From: Massilia sp.
GTDB taxonomy: Bacteria; Pseudomonadota; Gammaproteobacteria; Burkholderiales; Burkholderiaceae_D
Length of the DNA stretch: 26,746 nucleotides
Direction: 5' to 3'
NCBI GenBank assembly: GCA_003520365.1
Contig: DOUW01000280.1
Location: forward strand, 1-26,746
This document shows positions 7,041-15,925 of the stretch, one piece after another (positions within the stretch are counted from its first letter, which is position 1; each line of letters starts with the position of its first letter). The notes under the pieces were generated by a model. That model was not told the origin of the DNA. It saw nothing but the letters and a program-made list of their open reading frames with translations, and searched no databases. Both the position numbers and the translations under genes were made by a program.

Positions 7041-9008
7041 ATGTCCAATTTATCCGCCCATGTATTAAGCCAGTTCTGCGCAGGAATGGTATCGCTGCAT
7101 CGCACTACGAAGATAGCGCTGATGATCGCGATCGACCTGCTCGCCCTGCCGCTGTGTTTTCTGATCGCCATGCTATTAAGGGGCGGCGACATGAAACTCG
7201 CGTCGAATTACGCGCCCGCCTCTTATATTGTGGTGGCGCTGGTGACAATTGCCGCATTTTCCATGTCCGACCTGTATCGCGCCGTCATCCGGTTTATCGA
7301 CGGCCGGCTATTAAGTACGACCGGATTCGCACTCGGCATCGCGATCCTGTTTGCTTATGTGGTGTCGTTTGCGATCAATGACGGGATGTTTCCACGCAGT
7401 GCGCTGGCGATTTACTGGTTTGTCGCTTTCTCGTATGTCGTGGCTTCGCGTATCGGCATCCGCAATTTCCTGCGCAGCCACGGCGTCCGCCGTCCCACCT
7501 CCGATGCGGTCGCCATCTACGGCGCCGGCGAAGCCGGGGCCCAGCTGGCGCAAACCATGCGCAACAGCGACGAGTTCCGCCCCGTGTGCTTCTTCGACGA
7601 CAAACGTGTCCTGATCGACCGCACCATCGCCGGCCTGCGCGTGTTCCCGACCGAGCGGCTGGCCGACCTGGTCGCCGCGCACGGCATCCGCACCGTCGTC
7701 GTCGCCGTTCCGGACATGCCCGCCGAGCGCCTGCGCGAGATCATGCAGCGCCTGGCCGGCGCCGGCGTGACCACCAAGATCCTGAGCCGGCTGGTCGACC
7801 TGGCGGACGACCGTGTCCGCCCGCGCGACTCGATCCGCGAGCTGAAATTCGAGGACCTGCTCGGGCGGCCGCCAGTGCCGCCGCGCCTCGACCTGTTTGC
7901 GCGCTGCGTACGCGGCAAGACCGTGCTCGTGACCGGTGCCGGCGGCTCCATCGGCAGCGAACTGTGCCGTCAGATCGTCACGCTGGGACCATCCCGGCTG
8001 CACCTGCTGGATCACTCCGAATACGCGCTCTACACGATTCGCCAGGAACTGGTCACGCGCTTTCCCGACCTGCGCATCGACGCCCATCTCGGTTCGGTCT
8101 GCAACGTCGAGCTGCTCGAGCGTGTCCTGGCCGGCGACCATGTCGATACCGTCTACCACGCTGCCGCCTACAAGCACGTGCCGCTGGTCGAGTCGAACAT
8201 CGTCGAAGGCCTGCGCAACAACGTGCTTGGCGCCCAGGCCGTGGCAAGCGCCTGTGCCGCCCACCACGTCGAAACCTGCGTCCTCATCTCCAGCGACAAG
8301 GCGGTACGCCCGACCAACATCATGGGCGCGAGCAAGCGCATCGCCGAACTCATCTTCCAGGCCGCGGCGGCCAGGCCTGGGGCCAAGACGACGTTCTGCA
8401 TGGTCCGCTTCGGCAACGTGCTCGGTTCCTCCGGTTCGGTGATCCCGCTGTTCCAGCGCCAGATCGCACGCGGGGGGCCGCTGACGATCACCCATCCTGA
8501 AGTGTCGCGCTATTTCATGCTCATTCCCGAAGCAGCGCAGCTGGTGATCCAGGCCGGCGCCATGGCCAAGGGCGGCGACGTCTTCGTGCTCGACATGGGC
8601 GAGCCGGTGCGCATCGTCGAGCTGGCGCGCACGCTGCTGGCCATGTCAGGCCTGACCGAAAAGACGCCGCAGAACCCGGACGGCGACATCGAAGTCAAGT
8701 TCGTCGGCTTGTTCCCTGGAGAAAAACTGCATGAAGAGCTGCTGACCGACGGCACCGTCTTCCCCAGCGAACATCCCCGCATCATGCGCATGAAAGAGAA
8801 CGCCTTGCGCCCGAGCGTGCTGGAGACCTGCATCACCTGCCTGATGATGGCCTGCGAAACCCATGAGCGCGGCATGATCGAATCGATGGTCAAGGCCATC
8901 GTCAGCGAATACACGCCCCAGCTTCCCGACATCACGCCGGCGCAGGTGCCCGAGCCCGAGCCTGCCCGACTCAGCCTGATCAACAAATTCGTGCCGTTCC
9001 GCATCTAA
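7041..9008 (+). CDS. Membrane-bound nucleoside-diphosphate-sugar 4,6-dehydratase (WbpM/CapD/PglF type)
   Basis: 655 aa from the ATG at 7041; the ATG at 7086 is an alternative and the frame is open to 6993. Four hydrophobic segments (about 25-46, 60-78, 93-113 and 120-137) anchor it. A first Rossmann-like region (YGAGEAGAQLA, 160-170) is followed by the extended-SDR catalytic domain with NAD motif TGAGGSIGSE (298-307) and SSDKAVRPTNIMGASK (417-432). The usual YxxxK is MxxxK (Met428, Lys432), as in the long WbpM-type enzymes. These convert UDP-GlcNAc to UDP-4-keto-6-deoxy-GlcNAc, precursor of QuiNAc, FucNAc and bacillosamine-type sugars. It is the first gene of the plus-strand cluster. Activity call strong, final sugar unknown. 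Confidence 0.92.
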   Translation: MSNLSAHVLSQFCAGMVSLHRTTKIALMIAIDLLALPLCFLIAMLLRGGDMKLASNYAPASYIVVALVTIAAFSMSDLYRAVIRFIDGRLLSTTGFALGIAILFAYVVSFAINDGMFPRSALAIYWFVAFSYVVASRIGIRNFLRSHGVRRPTSDAVAIYGAGEAGAQLAQTMRNSDEFRPVCFFDDKRVLIDRTIAGLRVFPTERLADLVAAHGIRTVVVAVPDMPAERLREIMQRLAGAGVTTKILSRLVDLADDRVRPRDSIRELKFEDLLGRPPVPPRLDLFARCVRGKTVLVTGAGGSIGSELCRQIVTLGPSRLHLLDHSEYALYTIRQELVTRFPDLRIDAHLGSVCNVELLERVLAGDHVDTVYHAAAYKHVPLVESNIVEGLRNNVLGAQAVASACAAHHVETCVLISSDKAVRPTNIMGASKRIAELIFQAAAARPGAKTTFCMVRFGNVLGSSGSVIPLFQRQIARGGPLTITHPEVSRYFMLIPEAAQLVIQAGAMAKGGDVFVLDMGEPVRIVELARTLLAMSGLTEKTPQNPDGDIEVKFVGLFPGEKLHEELLTDGTVFPSEHPRIMRMKENALRPSVLETCITCLMMACETHERGMIESMVKAIVSEYTPQLPDITPAQVPEPEPARLSLINKFVPFRI

Positions 9009-9062
9009 GCGGCCGCCTGAAGCACTTACTCCACCTTATCCCTACTGTTGGCGAGGATACAC

Positions 9063-10391
9063 ATGCGCGACGAACACCAATCGGCCCACCTGCAGCAGCT
9101 CATAGCCAAACTGCGCGACCGCACGGCGGTCATCGGCATCATCGGACTCGGCTATGTCGGTCTTCCCCTCACCCTGCGCTATGCGGCCGTCGGTTTCCGC
9201 GTCCTCGGGATCGACATCGATACGGCCAAGGTCGAGAAGCTCAACCGCGGACAAAGCTATATCGAACACATCCCGGCTGCCGAGATCGAGGCGGCGCGCG
9301 CCGCCGGCTTCGAGGCAACCACCGATTTCACCCGCGCCGGCGAGCCGGACGCACTGATCATCTGCGTACCGACGCCGCTGAACGCCTACCGCGAACCCGA
9401 CCTTTCCTTCGTGCTCGACACGACCGACGCACTGCTGCCCTTCGTGCGTCCCGGCCAACTCGTCTCGCTCGAAAGCACCACCTACCCCGGCACCACCGAG
9501 GAAGAGCTGCGCCCGCGCCTGGAATCGCGCGGGCTCGTCGTCGGCCAGGACATCTTCCTTGTGTTCTCGCCGGAACGCGAAGACCCGGGCAACCCGCATT
9601 TCGAGACCCGCACCATCCCGAAAGTCTGCGGCGGCAGCACCGCCGCCTGTCTCGAGGCCGGCGTCGCCCTGTACGGCACGGCGATCGACCGCGTGGTGCC
9701 GGTCAGCTCGACCCGTGCAGCGGAACTGACCAAGCTGCTGGAGAACATCCACCGAGCGGTGAACATCGGCCTGGTCAACGAAATGAAGATCATCGCCGAC
9801 AGGATGGAAATCGACATCCACGAGGTGATCCGCGCCGCCGCCACCAAGCCCTTCGGCTTCACACCCTACTACCCGGGACCGGGCCTGGGCGGGCACTGCA
9901 TCCCGATCGATCCCTTCTATCTCACCTGGAAGGCGCGCCAGTACGGCGTGCACACCCGCTTCATCGAACTGGCCGGCGAGATCAACAGCGACATGCCGCA
10001 CTGGGTGATCGGCAAGGTCACCGATGCCCTGAACCAGCGCGGACGTTCGGTGATGGGTAGCCGCGTGCTGGTGCTGGGCATCGCCTACAAGAAGGACGTC
10101 GAGGACATGCGCGAGTCGCCCTCCGTCGAGCTGATGGAAATCCTGCGCGACAAGGGCGCCCGCGTCGACTATTCGGATCCGCACGTGCCGGTCTTCCCGC
10201 GCATGCGCGAGCACCGCTTCGAGCTGTCGAGCGTGGCGCTGACGCCCGAAACGCTCGCATCCTACGACCTGGTCCTGCTCGCCACCAGCCACAGCGCGTT
10301 CGACTACGACATGATCCAACGCTACGCCAACCTGATCGTCGACACCCGCGGCGTCTACCTGGAACGCCTGCCCCACGTCGTCAAGGCCTGA
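9063..10391 (+). CDS. wbpA: UDP-N-acetyl-D-glucosamine 6-dehydrogenase (WbpA-like)
   Basis: 442 aa. The ATG at 9063 follows GAGGA at a good distance and is preferred over an upstream TTG at 9048. The N-terminal Rossmann domain shows [12 protein letters not shown] (25-36). The active site [17 protein letters not shown] carries the nucleophilic Cys279 used in the four-electron oxidation to the uronic acid. The C-terminal UDP-binding domain has [16 protein letters not shown]. The following genes are WbpB-, WbpD- and WbpE-like, so the substrate is very probably UDP-GlcNAc, giving UDP-GlcNAcA, the first step of the diacetamido-uronic-acid pathway. It lies 54 nt after the dehydratase in the same operon. 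Confidence 0.92.
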   Translation: MRDEHQSAHLQQLIAKLRDRTAVIGIIGLGYVGLPLTLRYAAVGFRVLGIDIDTAKVEKLNRGQSYIEHIPAAEIEAARAAGFEATTDFTRAGEPDALIICVPTPLNAYREPDLSFVLDTTDALLPFVRPGQLVSLESTTYPGTTEEELRPRLESRGLVVGQDIFLVFSPEREDPGNPHFETRTIPKVCGGSTAACLEAGVALYGTAIDRVVPVSSTRAAELTKLLENIHRAVNIGLVNEMKIIADRMEIDIHEVIRAAATKPFGFTPYYPGPGLGGHCIPIDPFYLTWKARQYGVHTRFIELAGEINSDMPHWVIGKVTDALNQRGRSVMGSRVLVLGIAYKKDVEDMRESPSVELMEILRDKGARVDYSDPHVPVFPRMREHRFELSSVALTPETLASYDLVLLATSHSAFDYDMIQRYANLIVDTRGVYLERLPHVVKA

Positions 10392-10410
10392 GCCGTCATC
10401 GGAGAAGATC

Positions 10411-11472
10411 ATGCGCAACTATCCCCCCGCCATCCTCGACCGCAAGATCCGCTTCGCCCTGGTGGGCTGCGGCCGAATCGCCAACAACCATTTCGGCGCT
10501 ATCCGCGAGCACCGCGACCGCTGCGAGCTGGTCGGCGTCTGCGACATCGACCCACGCGCGCTGGCCCAGGCCGCGGACAGGACCAGCGCCGAGGCCTATA
10601 CCAGCCTCGACGCAATGCTCGACCGCTGCGACGCCGACGCCTTTATCGTCACCACCCCGTCCGGCCTGCATCCGGAGCAGGCGGTCCGGATCGCGAACGC
10701 CGGCCGTCACGTGATCACGGAAAAGCCGATGGCCACGCGCTGGGAGGACGGCAAGCGCATGGTTACCGCGGCCGATGCCGCTGGCGTGCGCCTGTTCGTC
10801 GTCAAGCAGAACCGTCGCAACGCCACCCTCCAGCTGCTCAAGAGCGCGGTCGAGAAAAAGCGCTTCGGCCGCATCTACATGGTGAACCTGAACGTGTTCT
10901 GGACCCGCCCCGAGGAGTATTACAACAGCGCCAAATGGCGCGGCACCTGGGAGTTCGACGGCGGCGCCTTCATGAACCAGGCCAGCCACTACGTCGACCT
11001 GATCGACTGGATCGTCGGCCCGGTCGAGAGCCTGCAGGCCTATACCGCCACGCTCGCGCGCAACATCGAGGTCGAAGACACCGGCGTCATCAGCCTGCGC
11101 TGGCGCAATGGCGCGCTCGGCTCCATGAACGTCACGATGCTCACCTATCCCCGCAACATGGAAGGCTCGATCACCATTCTCGGCGAGCACGGCACGGTAC
11201 GCATCGGCGGCGTCGCCGTCAACGAAGTACAGCAATGGGAGTTCGCCCACCCCGATCCGGACGACGCCAAGGTCCAGGACGCGAGCTACCAGACCACCTC
11301 GGTCTACGGCTTCGGCCACCCGCTCTACTACGACAACGTCATCAAGGTGCTGCGCGGCGAGGCCGAGCCCGAAACCGACGGGCGCGAGGGGCTCAAGTCG
11401 CTCGAGGTATTGGTGGCCGCCTACATGTCGGCGCGCGACGGCAGGCGCGTCGCCCTGCCGCTGGAGTACTGA
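10411..11472 (+). CDS. wbpB: Gfo/Idh/MocA oxidoreductase, UDP-GlcNAcA 3-dehydrogenase (WbpB/WlbA-like)
   Basis: 353 aa; ATG at 10411 preceded by GGAGAAG. The N-terminal NAD-binding motif LVGCGRIA (17-24) and the family EKP motif (104-106, catalytic Lys105) are present, and [14 protein letters not shown] holds the His/Asp seen near the active site in this family. It should oxidise C3 of UDP-GlcNAcA to the 3-keto sugar that the WbpE-like aminotransferase uses. In the P. aeruginosa system the bound NADH is recycled with 2-oxoglutarate. It starts 19 nt after the WbpA-like gene, and the next gene starts 2 nt after its stop, so the genes are tightly co-transcribed. The precise call rests on this four-gene context. 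Confidence 0.9.
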   Translation: MRNYPPAILDRKIRFALVGCGRIANNHFGAIREHRDRCELVGVCDIDPRALAQAADRTSAEAYTSLDAMLDRCDADAFIVTTPSGLHPEQAVRIANAGRHVITEKPMATRWEDGKRMVTAADAAGVRLFVVKQNRRNATLQLLKSAVEKKRFGRIYMVNLNVFWTRPEEYYNSAKWRGTWEFDGGAFMNQASHYVDLIDWIVGPVESLQAYTATLARNIEVEDTGVISLRWRNGALGSMNVTMLTYPRNMEGSITILGEHGTVRIGGVAVNEVQQWEFAHPDPDDAKVQDASYQTTSVYGFGHPLYYDNVIKVLRGEAEPETDGREGLKSLEVLVAAYMSARDGRRVALPLEY

Positions 11473-11474
11473 TC

Positions 11475-12095
11475 ATGGACCGGCACGCGCCCCAAGCGCA
11501 GGTCCACGCCAGCGCCATCGTCGACGATGGCGCCGTCCTCGGACCGGGCACCCGCGTCTGGCATTTTGCCCACGTCTGCGCCGGTGCCCGCATCGGCGCG
11601 GGCTGCTCGCTCGGCCAGAACGTCTTCGTCGGCAACGACGTACGGATCGGCGACCGCGTCAAGATCCAGAACAACGTCTCCGTCTACGACGCCGTTACGC
11701 TCGAGGACGACGTGTTCTGCGGTCCGAGCATGGTGTTTACCAACGTTCACAATCCGCGCGCCGCGGTGGAGCGCAAGAACGAATACCGGCGCACGCTGGT
11801 GCGACGCGGCGCCACGCTCGGCGCCAACGCCACCATCGTCTGCGGCGTGACCGTCGGCGAGTACGCCTTCATCGGCGCCGGCGCGGTCGTCACCCGCGAC
11901 GTCCCGGCCTTTGCCCTGATGGCCGGCGTGCCGGCGCGCCAGATCGGCTGGATGAGCCGCCATGGCGAACGCCTGCCGCTGCGCATCGGCGGCAACGGCG
12001 AAGCGCGCTGCCCGCACACGGGCGACCTCTACCTGTTGCAGGACGGCGTCTGCATGCTGGTGCCGCGAGGCGACGACGCCGCCTCCCAACCCTGA
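11475..12095 (+). CDS. wbpD: UDP-GlcNAc3NA N-acetyltransferase, left-handed beta-helix (WbpD/WlbB-like)
   Basis: 206 aa; ATG at 11475 with GGAG eight bases upstream, two bases after the wbpB stop. Isoleucine-patch hexapeptide repeats run through about residues 8-160 (e.g. [20 protein letters not shown] and [20 protein letters not shown]), the trimeric left-handed beta-helix acetyltransferase fold. [11 protein letters not shown] and the [11 protein letters not shown] exit segment are typical of the WbpD/WlbB subgroup. It acetylates the 3-amino group to give UDP-2,3-diacetamido-2,3-dideoxy-D-glucuronate using acetyl-CoA. The last ~40 residues contain [15 protein letters not shown], a two-Cys tail also expected for this subgroup. 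Order here is A-B-D-E as in the P. aeruginosa O5 pathway set. Confidence 0.9.
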   Translation: MDRHAPQAQVHASAIVDDGAVLGPGTRVWHFAHVCAGARIGAGCSLGQNVFVGNDVRIGDRVKIQNNVSVYDAVTLEDDVFCGPSMVFTNVHNPRAAVERKNEYRRTLVRRGATLGANATIVCGVTVGEYAFIGAGAVVTRDVPAFALMAGVPARQIGWMSRHGERLPLRIGGNGEARCPHTGDLYLLQDGVCMLVPRGDDAASQP

Positions 12096-12109
12096 CTCAC
12101 GGACACGAC

Positions 12110-13267
12110 ATGGAATTCATCGACCTCAAATCGCAATACGAAGCTTCACGCGAACTGATCAACCGCCGCATCCAGACCGTGCTCGACCACGGCCAATACA
12201 TCATGGGTCCCGAGGTTGCCGAACTCGAGGCGCGCCTGGCCCAATACACCGGAGCGCGACACTGCATCACCGTCGCGTCGGGCACCGAGGCTCTGGTGAT
12301 CTCGCTCATGGCGCTCGGCATCAAGCCGGGCGACGAAGTCATCACCACCCCGTTTTCCTTCATCGCCACCGCCGAAGCCATCGTCCTGCTCGGCGCCACG
12401 CCGGTGTTCGTCGACATCGACCGGTCGACCTGCAACCTGGCGCCGAGCCTGATCGAGGAAAAGCTCACGCCGCGCACCCGCGCCATCATGCCGGTGTCGC
12501 TGTTCGGCCAACCCGCCGACATGGACGAGATCAATGCGATCGCCAAACGCCATGGGCTGGCCGTGATCGAAGATGCTGCCCAGAGCTTCGGTGCCAACTA
12601 CCGCGGCAAAAAGAGCTGCAACCTGTCGACCGTCGGCTGCACCAGCTTCTTCCCCAGCAAACCGCTGGGCTGCTATGGCGATGGGGGCGCAATCTTCACC
12701 AGCGACGACCAGCTCGCCGGCGCCATGCGCGAGATCCGCGTCCACGGCCAATCGCGCCGTTACGTCCATACCCGGATCGGCGTCGGGGGCCGCATGGACA
12801 CGCTGCAATGCGCCATCGTGCTCGCCAAGCTGGAGCGTTTCGAATGGGAGCTGGAGCAGCGCGCCAAGGTGGCAGCGCGCTACGACGCCCTGCTCTCGGG
12901 ACGCATCGGACTCGTCGGCCGCATGCCTGAGCGTACGAGTGTCTACGCCCAGTACACGGCCGTCGTCGAAGAGCGCGAGCGGATCCAGGCTGCGCTGCAT
13001 GCGGCCGGCGTTCCCACCGCGGTGCACTACCCGGTGCCAATCCACATGCAGCCGGCCTATGCCCACCTGTCCTCCGCCGACGCCTGTCCCGTCGCGCGTG
13101 AGATGGCGGCCAAGGTGCTCAGCCTGCCCATGGGCCCCTACCTGTCGGCCGAGTCGGCCCACACGGTAGCGGCCACGCTGCTGAGCGCGGCCGGGGTGGC
13201 ACTGCCGGGCGTTGCCGACGAGGCCGAGCTGCCACGCGGCACTGCCGCGGCGCCCGTATTGCCGTAA
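12110..13267 (+). CDS. wbpE: DegT/DnrJ/EryC1 aminotransferase, UDP-3-keto-GlcNAcA aminotransferase (WbpE/WlbC-like)
   Basis: 385 aa; start ATG at 12110, 14 nt after the wbpD stop, with only a weak GGAC-type ribosome binding site. PLP-fold signatures: ASGTEAL (57-62), EDAAQSFGA with Asp155 facing the pyridine nitrogen, and SFFPSKPLGCYGDGGA with the Schiff-base Lys184. It transfers an amino group from glutamate to C3 of the 3-keto-uronic acid. Together with the WbpA, WbpB and WbpD homologues it completes the route to UDP-GlcNAc3NAcA. The C-terminal ~30 residues (after LLSAAG) form a low-complexity acidic/Ala-Pro tail that looks dispensable. Substrate is inferred from the operon. Confidence 0.9.
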   Translation: MEFIDLKSQYEASRELINRRIQTVLDHGQYIMGPEVAELEARLAQYTGARHCITVASGTEALVISLMALGIKPGDEVITTPFSFIATAEAIVLLGATPVFVDIDRSTCNLAPSLIEEKLTPRTRAIMPVSLFGQPADMDEINAIAKRHGLAVIEDAAQSFGANYRGKKSCNLSTVGCTSFFPSKPLGCYGDGGAIFTSDDQLAGAMREIRVHGQSRRYVHTRIGVGGRMDTLQCAIVLAKLERFEWELEQRAKVAARYDALLSGRIGLVGRMPERTSVYAQYTAVVEERERIQAALHAAGVPTAVHYPVPIHMQPAYAHLSSADACPVAREMAAKVLSLPMGPYLSAESAHTVAATLLSAAGVALPGVADEAELPRGTAAAPVLP

Positions 13268-13351
13268 CCCTGGCGCAGTCGATAGTCAGGCTCGCCCGTT
13301 GCCGATGGCAGCGGGTTGCGAATTTATTGGCTTCTTACCAGGGAGCACACC

Positions 13352-14482
13352 ATGTGCAGGATCGCTCATCTCACTTCTGCCCATCCGCGCAACGATCCGA
13401 GGATCTTCATCAAACAATGCCGCACGCTGGCGGCAAACGGGTATGACGTGACGCTGGTGGTGGCGGATGGAAAAGGCGACGCCTTCATGGATGGCGTTGC
13501 GATCGCCGACGTCGGCCGCCTGCCTGGCCGGCTGCAGCGGATTTTCAAGACCACACAGAGGGTATTCGACAAGGCGCTCGCATTGAATGCGGATATTTAC
13601 CACTTTCACGATCCTGAATTGATTCCCGCCGGGCTCAAGCTCAAACGCCGGGGCAGGACGGTCATCTTCGACTCCCACGAGGATGTGTCCCGCCAGTTAC
13701 AGGGCAAGCCTTACTTGGGCCCGGTATCGCGGCGATTGCTGCCTGCGCTGTTCTCCACCTATGAGCGATTTGCCTGCTCGCGCTTCGACGGCATCATCAC
13801 GGCCACGCCTTTCATTCGCGACTCCTTCCTGAAAATTAATCCGGTCACGGTGGACATCAACAATTTCCCCATCATTGACGAGTTCGCTGGAGTTCAATCG
13901 TGGGGCGCGAAGCGCAACGAGGTTTGCTATGTCGGTGCGATCAGTGGCATCCGCGGCATTCGTCAGCTGGTAGAGGCCGGCACCCTGCTGCAGTCGGGAG
14001 CGCGCTTGAATCTGGCCGGCCGCTTCTTCGACCCGGTGGCGGAAGCCGACGTCAGGGCGCATCCCGGCTGGCAGCGTGTCAGCGACCTGGGATTCCTCGA
14101 TCGTGCGGGCATACGCGACGTCATGTCGCGCTCGGTGGCCGGGTTGGTCACCCTGCTTCCGCTGCCGAACCACATCGATTCCCTGCCGACCAAGATGTTC
14201 GAGTACATGTCATCGGGCATTCCCGTGATCGCCTCGAACTTCCCGCTGTGGCGCGACATCATCGAGGGGAACCGATGCGGCATCTGCGTCGACCCGCTCG
14301 ACCCGCAGGCCATTGCCGACGCGATCGACCATCTGGTTACCCATCCGGACATCGCGAAATCGATGGGCGAACGCGGCCGTCAAGCCGTACTCGAGAAATA
14401 CAACTGGGGCATCGAGGCCGCCAGATTGACCGATTTCTATGGAGCTCGCGCACATGTTAAACAAGCTATCGCAACTTTTTGA
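13352..14482 (+). CDS. GT4-family glycosyltransferase
   Basis: 376 aa. The ATG at 13352 follows CAGGGAG at good spacing; a TTG at 13316 would only add an unlikely extension. GT-B fold: N-terminal part with SAHPRNDPRIFIKQ (9-21), HFHDPELIP (84-92) and DSHED (107-111), and the nucleotide-sugar side with MFEYMSSGIPVIAS (282-295), whose Glu belongs to the EX7E region of retaining GT4 enzymes. It probably adds one sugar of the repeat unit on the cytoplasmic face of the inner membrane. Being next to the WbpA-B-D-E set, it is a candidate for adding the diacetamido uronic acid, but donor and acceptor cannot be read from sequence. It overlaps the next gene by 29 nt. Confidence 0.88.
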   Translation: MCRIAHLTSAHPRNDPRIFIKQCRTLAANGYDVTLVVADGKGDAFMDGVAIADVGRLPGRLQRIFKTTQRVFDKALALNADIYHFHDPELIPAGLKLKRRGRTVIFDSHEDVSRQLQGKPYLGPVSRRLLPALFSTYERFACSRFDGIITATPFIRDSFLKINPVTVDINNFPIIDEFAGVQSWGAKRNEVCYVGAISGIRGIRQLVEAGTLLQSGARLNLAGRFFDPVAEADVRAHPGWQRVSDLGFLDRAGIRDVMSRSVAGLVTLLPLPNHIDSLPTKMFEYMSSGIPVIASNFPLWRDIIEGNRCGICVDPLDPQAIADAIDHLVTHPDIAKSMGERGRQAVLEKYNWGIEAARLTDFYGARAHVKQAIATF

Positions 14483-15149
14483 CCAGGTCACCACCATTGC
14501 CAGGTTGCCCGTAGTGCGGTTGCAATTTCGTTCAGACCTGAATCCGGAAAACGTCGAGAAGAGCTATAAGTACTACACGAAACCACATCCCAAATACAAG
14601 ATCTTCCCGCACAAGTCAGTGGGCGCGGCGCTGGTCGACTTGAGCAAATTCCGCGATCGCGAGGAATACCTGCAGCACATTAAAGGACGTAATTCCGCGG
14701 ACCGCCACGCCCGTAAAGCCAAAGGCAAGGGCTACACAGTCGTGGAAATCGACAGGAATGATTTTGTCGACGACATCTACGAAATCAACAATTCGCTCGA
14801 CATCCGCCAGGGACGGCCGATGGATCAAGCTTATCGCGAAAAAAAGACGAGCTACCAATCCGAGGTCAATTTCAAGTACTACGGCGTACTCAATTCCGCA
14901 GGCAAACTGATGGCCTACGGTGAGCTGGGATTCTATGGCAACTTCGCTTCCTTCACCCGGGTAATCGGCGTCCGCAACAACGATGGCGTGATGCATCTGA
15001 TGGTGACGGAAATAATCTGCCAGCTGATCGAAAGTCGTACTTATCAATACCTGATGTACGACACCTATTTCGGCGCCAGCCCCGGTCTGAAGACGTTCAA
15101 GAAAATGCTCGGTTTTCAACCTTATCGTGCGAAGTATTCCCTACAATGA
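14454..15149 (+). CDS. FemAB/GNAT-like acyl- or aminoacyl-transferase, uncharacterised
   Basis: 231 aa. I prefer the ATG at 14454 (GGAG nine bases upstream) over 14439; it starts 29 nt inside the end of the GT gene. The chain reads like a single GNAT-fold domain of the FemAB/peptidoglycan-bridge type: a basic RNSADRHARKAKGKG turn (79-93), the INNSLDIRQGRPMDQ region (111-125), YGVLNSAGKLMAYGEL strands (143-158), and YLMYDTYFGASPGLKTFKKM leading to LGFQPYRAKYSL. It has no signal peptide or membrane segment. Its TGA overlaps the ATG of the deacetylase-like gene (ATGA), so the two are made together. I infer N- or O-acylation of a lipid-linked sugar; no substrate is shown by sequence. Confidence 0.6.
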   Translation: MLNKLSQLFDQVTTIARLPVVRLQFRSDLNPENVEKSYKYYTKPHPKYKIFPHKSVGAALVDLSKFRDREEYLQHIKGRNSADRHARKAKGKGYTVVEIDRNDFVDDIYEINNSLDIRQGRPMDQAYREKKTSYQSEVNFKYYGVLNSAGKLMAYGELGFYGNFASFTRVIGVRNNDGVMHLMVTEIICQLIESRTYQYLMYDTYFGASPGLKTFKKMLGFQPYRAKYSLQ

Positions 15150-15925
15150 CTACCGTACTTGGCCGCCTGTACTGCGATTACCTGATGCCCTCCCAATTGG
15201 CCTCGTACGAGGAAGTGGTGCGCAGGGCGCACGAGGCTGGGTACGTACAGACTTCCGTACGCGGGTACTTCGACCTCGTGCGCGAGGGGCGGCCGACGCC
15301 CGACAAGGTTTTGGTGCATCGGCATGACATCGATACCGACCTGCGCACCACCCGCAAGATGTTCGAGATCGAGAAAAAGCACGGGATCAGGTCCAGCTTT
15401 TATTTCAGGCTATCGACCCTCGACCTCAAGCTGATGCGCGAAATAGAAGAGTATGGGAGCGAAGCCAGCTACCATTATGAAGAGCTGGCGACCTACGCCA
15501 AGAAGCACCGGATCAAATGCCCGACGGCGCTGCGCAATCGCATGCCGGAAATCCGCTCGCATTTCATCGCCAATTTCTTGCGCATCGAGCAGGCACTCGG
15601 CAGGAAAATGCGCACAGTGGCAAGTCACGGCGATTTTGTCAACCGGCGCCTGAAGGTGAATAACACCGAGATTCTCGAGGATCCGCAATTGCGCATGGAT
15701 TGCGGAATAGCCTGCGAAGCTTACGATCGCGCCCTGCTCGACCACATCGACATCTACATCGCCGATCGCCCGGCACCGCAGTATTACTACCCGACCTCAC
15801 CGTTCGAGGCCATCCGCGGACATCACAGGATTTGCCTGGTCACCCATCCGCGGCAAGTCGAAACAAACTGGAAAGAAAACACGAAAGACAATCTATTCCG
15901 TTTTTATGAAGGTTTGGTCTGGTAA
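15146..15925 (+). CDS. HDxD-type polysaccharide deacetylase-like protein (CE4/NodB-like fold)
   Basis: 259 aa, ATG at 15146 overlapping the preceding stop by 4 nt. Three metal/catalytic motifs can be read: HRHDID (58-63) followed by a helix and SSFYFRLS, ASYHYEELA (108-115), and ASHGDF (159-164). They match the HDVD branch of the NodB superfamily seen in polysaccharide loci (WbmS-like proteins). No signal peptide is present, so it probably acts in the cytoplasm on a nucleotide- or lipid-linked sugar. Conserved His and Asp residues argue for an active enzyme, though the classic TFDD motif is replaced. With many acetamido groups likely in this polymer, removal of one N-acetyl is plausible. The following beta-helix gene starts on its stop codon (TAATG). 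Confidence 0.72.
   Translation: MTTVLGRLYCDYLMPSQLASYEEVVRRAHEAGYVQTSVRGYFDLVREGRPTPDKVLVHRHDIDTDLRTTRKMFEIEKKHGIRSSFYFRLSTLDLKLMREIEEYGSEASYHYEELATYAKKHRIKCPTALRNRMPEIRSHFIANFLRIEQALGRKMRTVASHGDFVNRRLKVNNTEILEDPQLRMDCGIACEAYDRALLDHIDIYIADRPAPQYYYPTSPFEAIRGHHRICLVTHPRQVETNWKENTKDNLFRFYEGLVW

Noticed and set aside
9042..10418. Minus-strand 458-codon open frame opposite the WbpA-like gene
   Set aside because: Composition is Asp/Gly/Ala/Val/His-rich, as expected for a shadow frame, and the plus-strand gene has full active-site motifs.
10935..11474. Upstream extension of the WbpD-like frame
   Set aside because: The extension overlaps most of wbpB and is Arg/His-rich; the ATG at 11475 has a proper ribosome binding site and starts the family's N-terminus.
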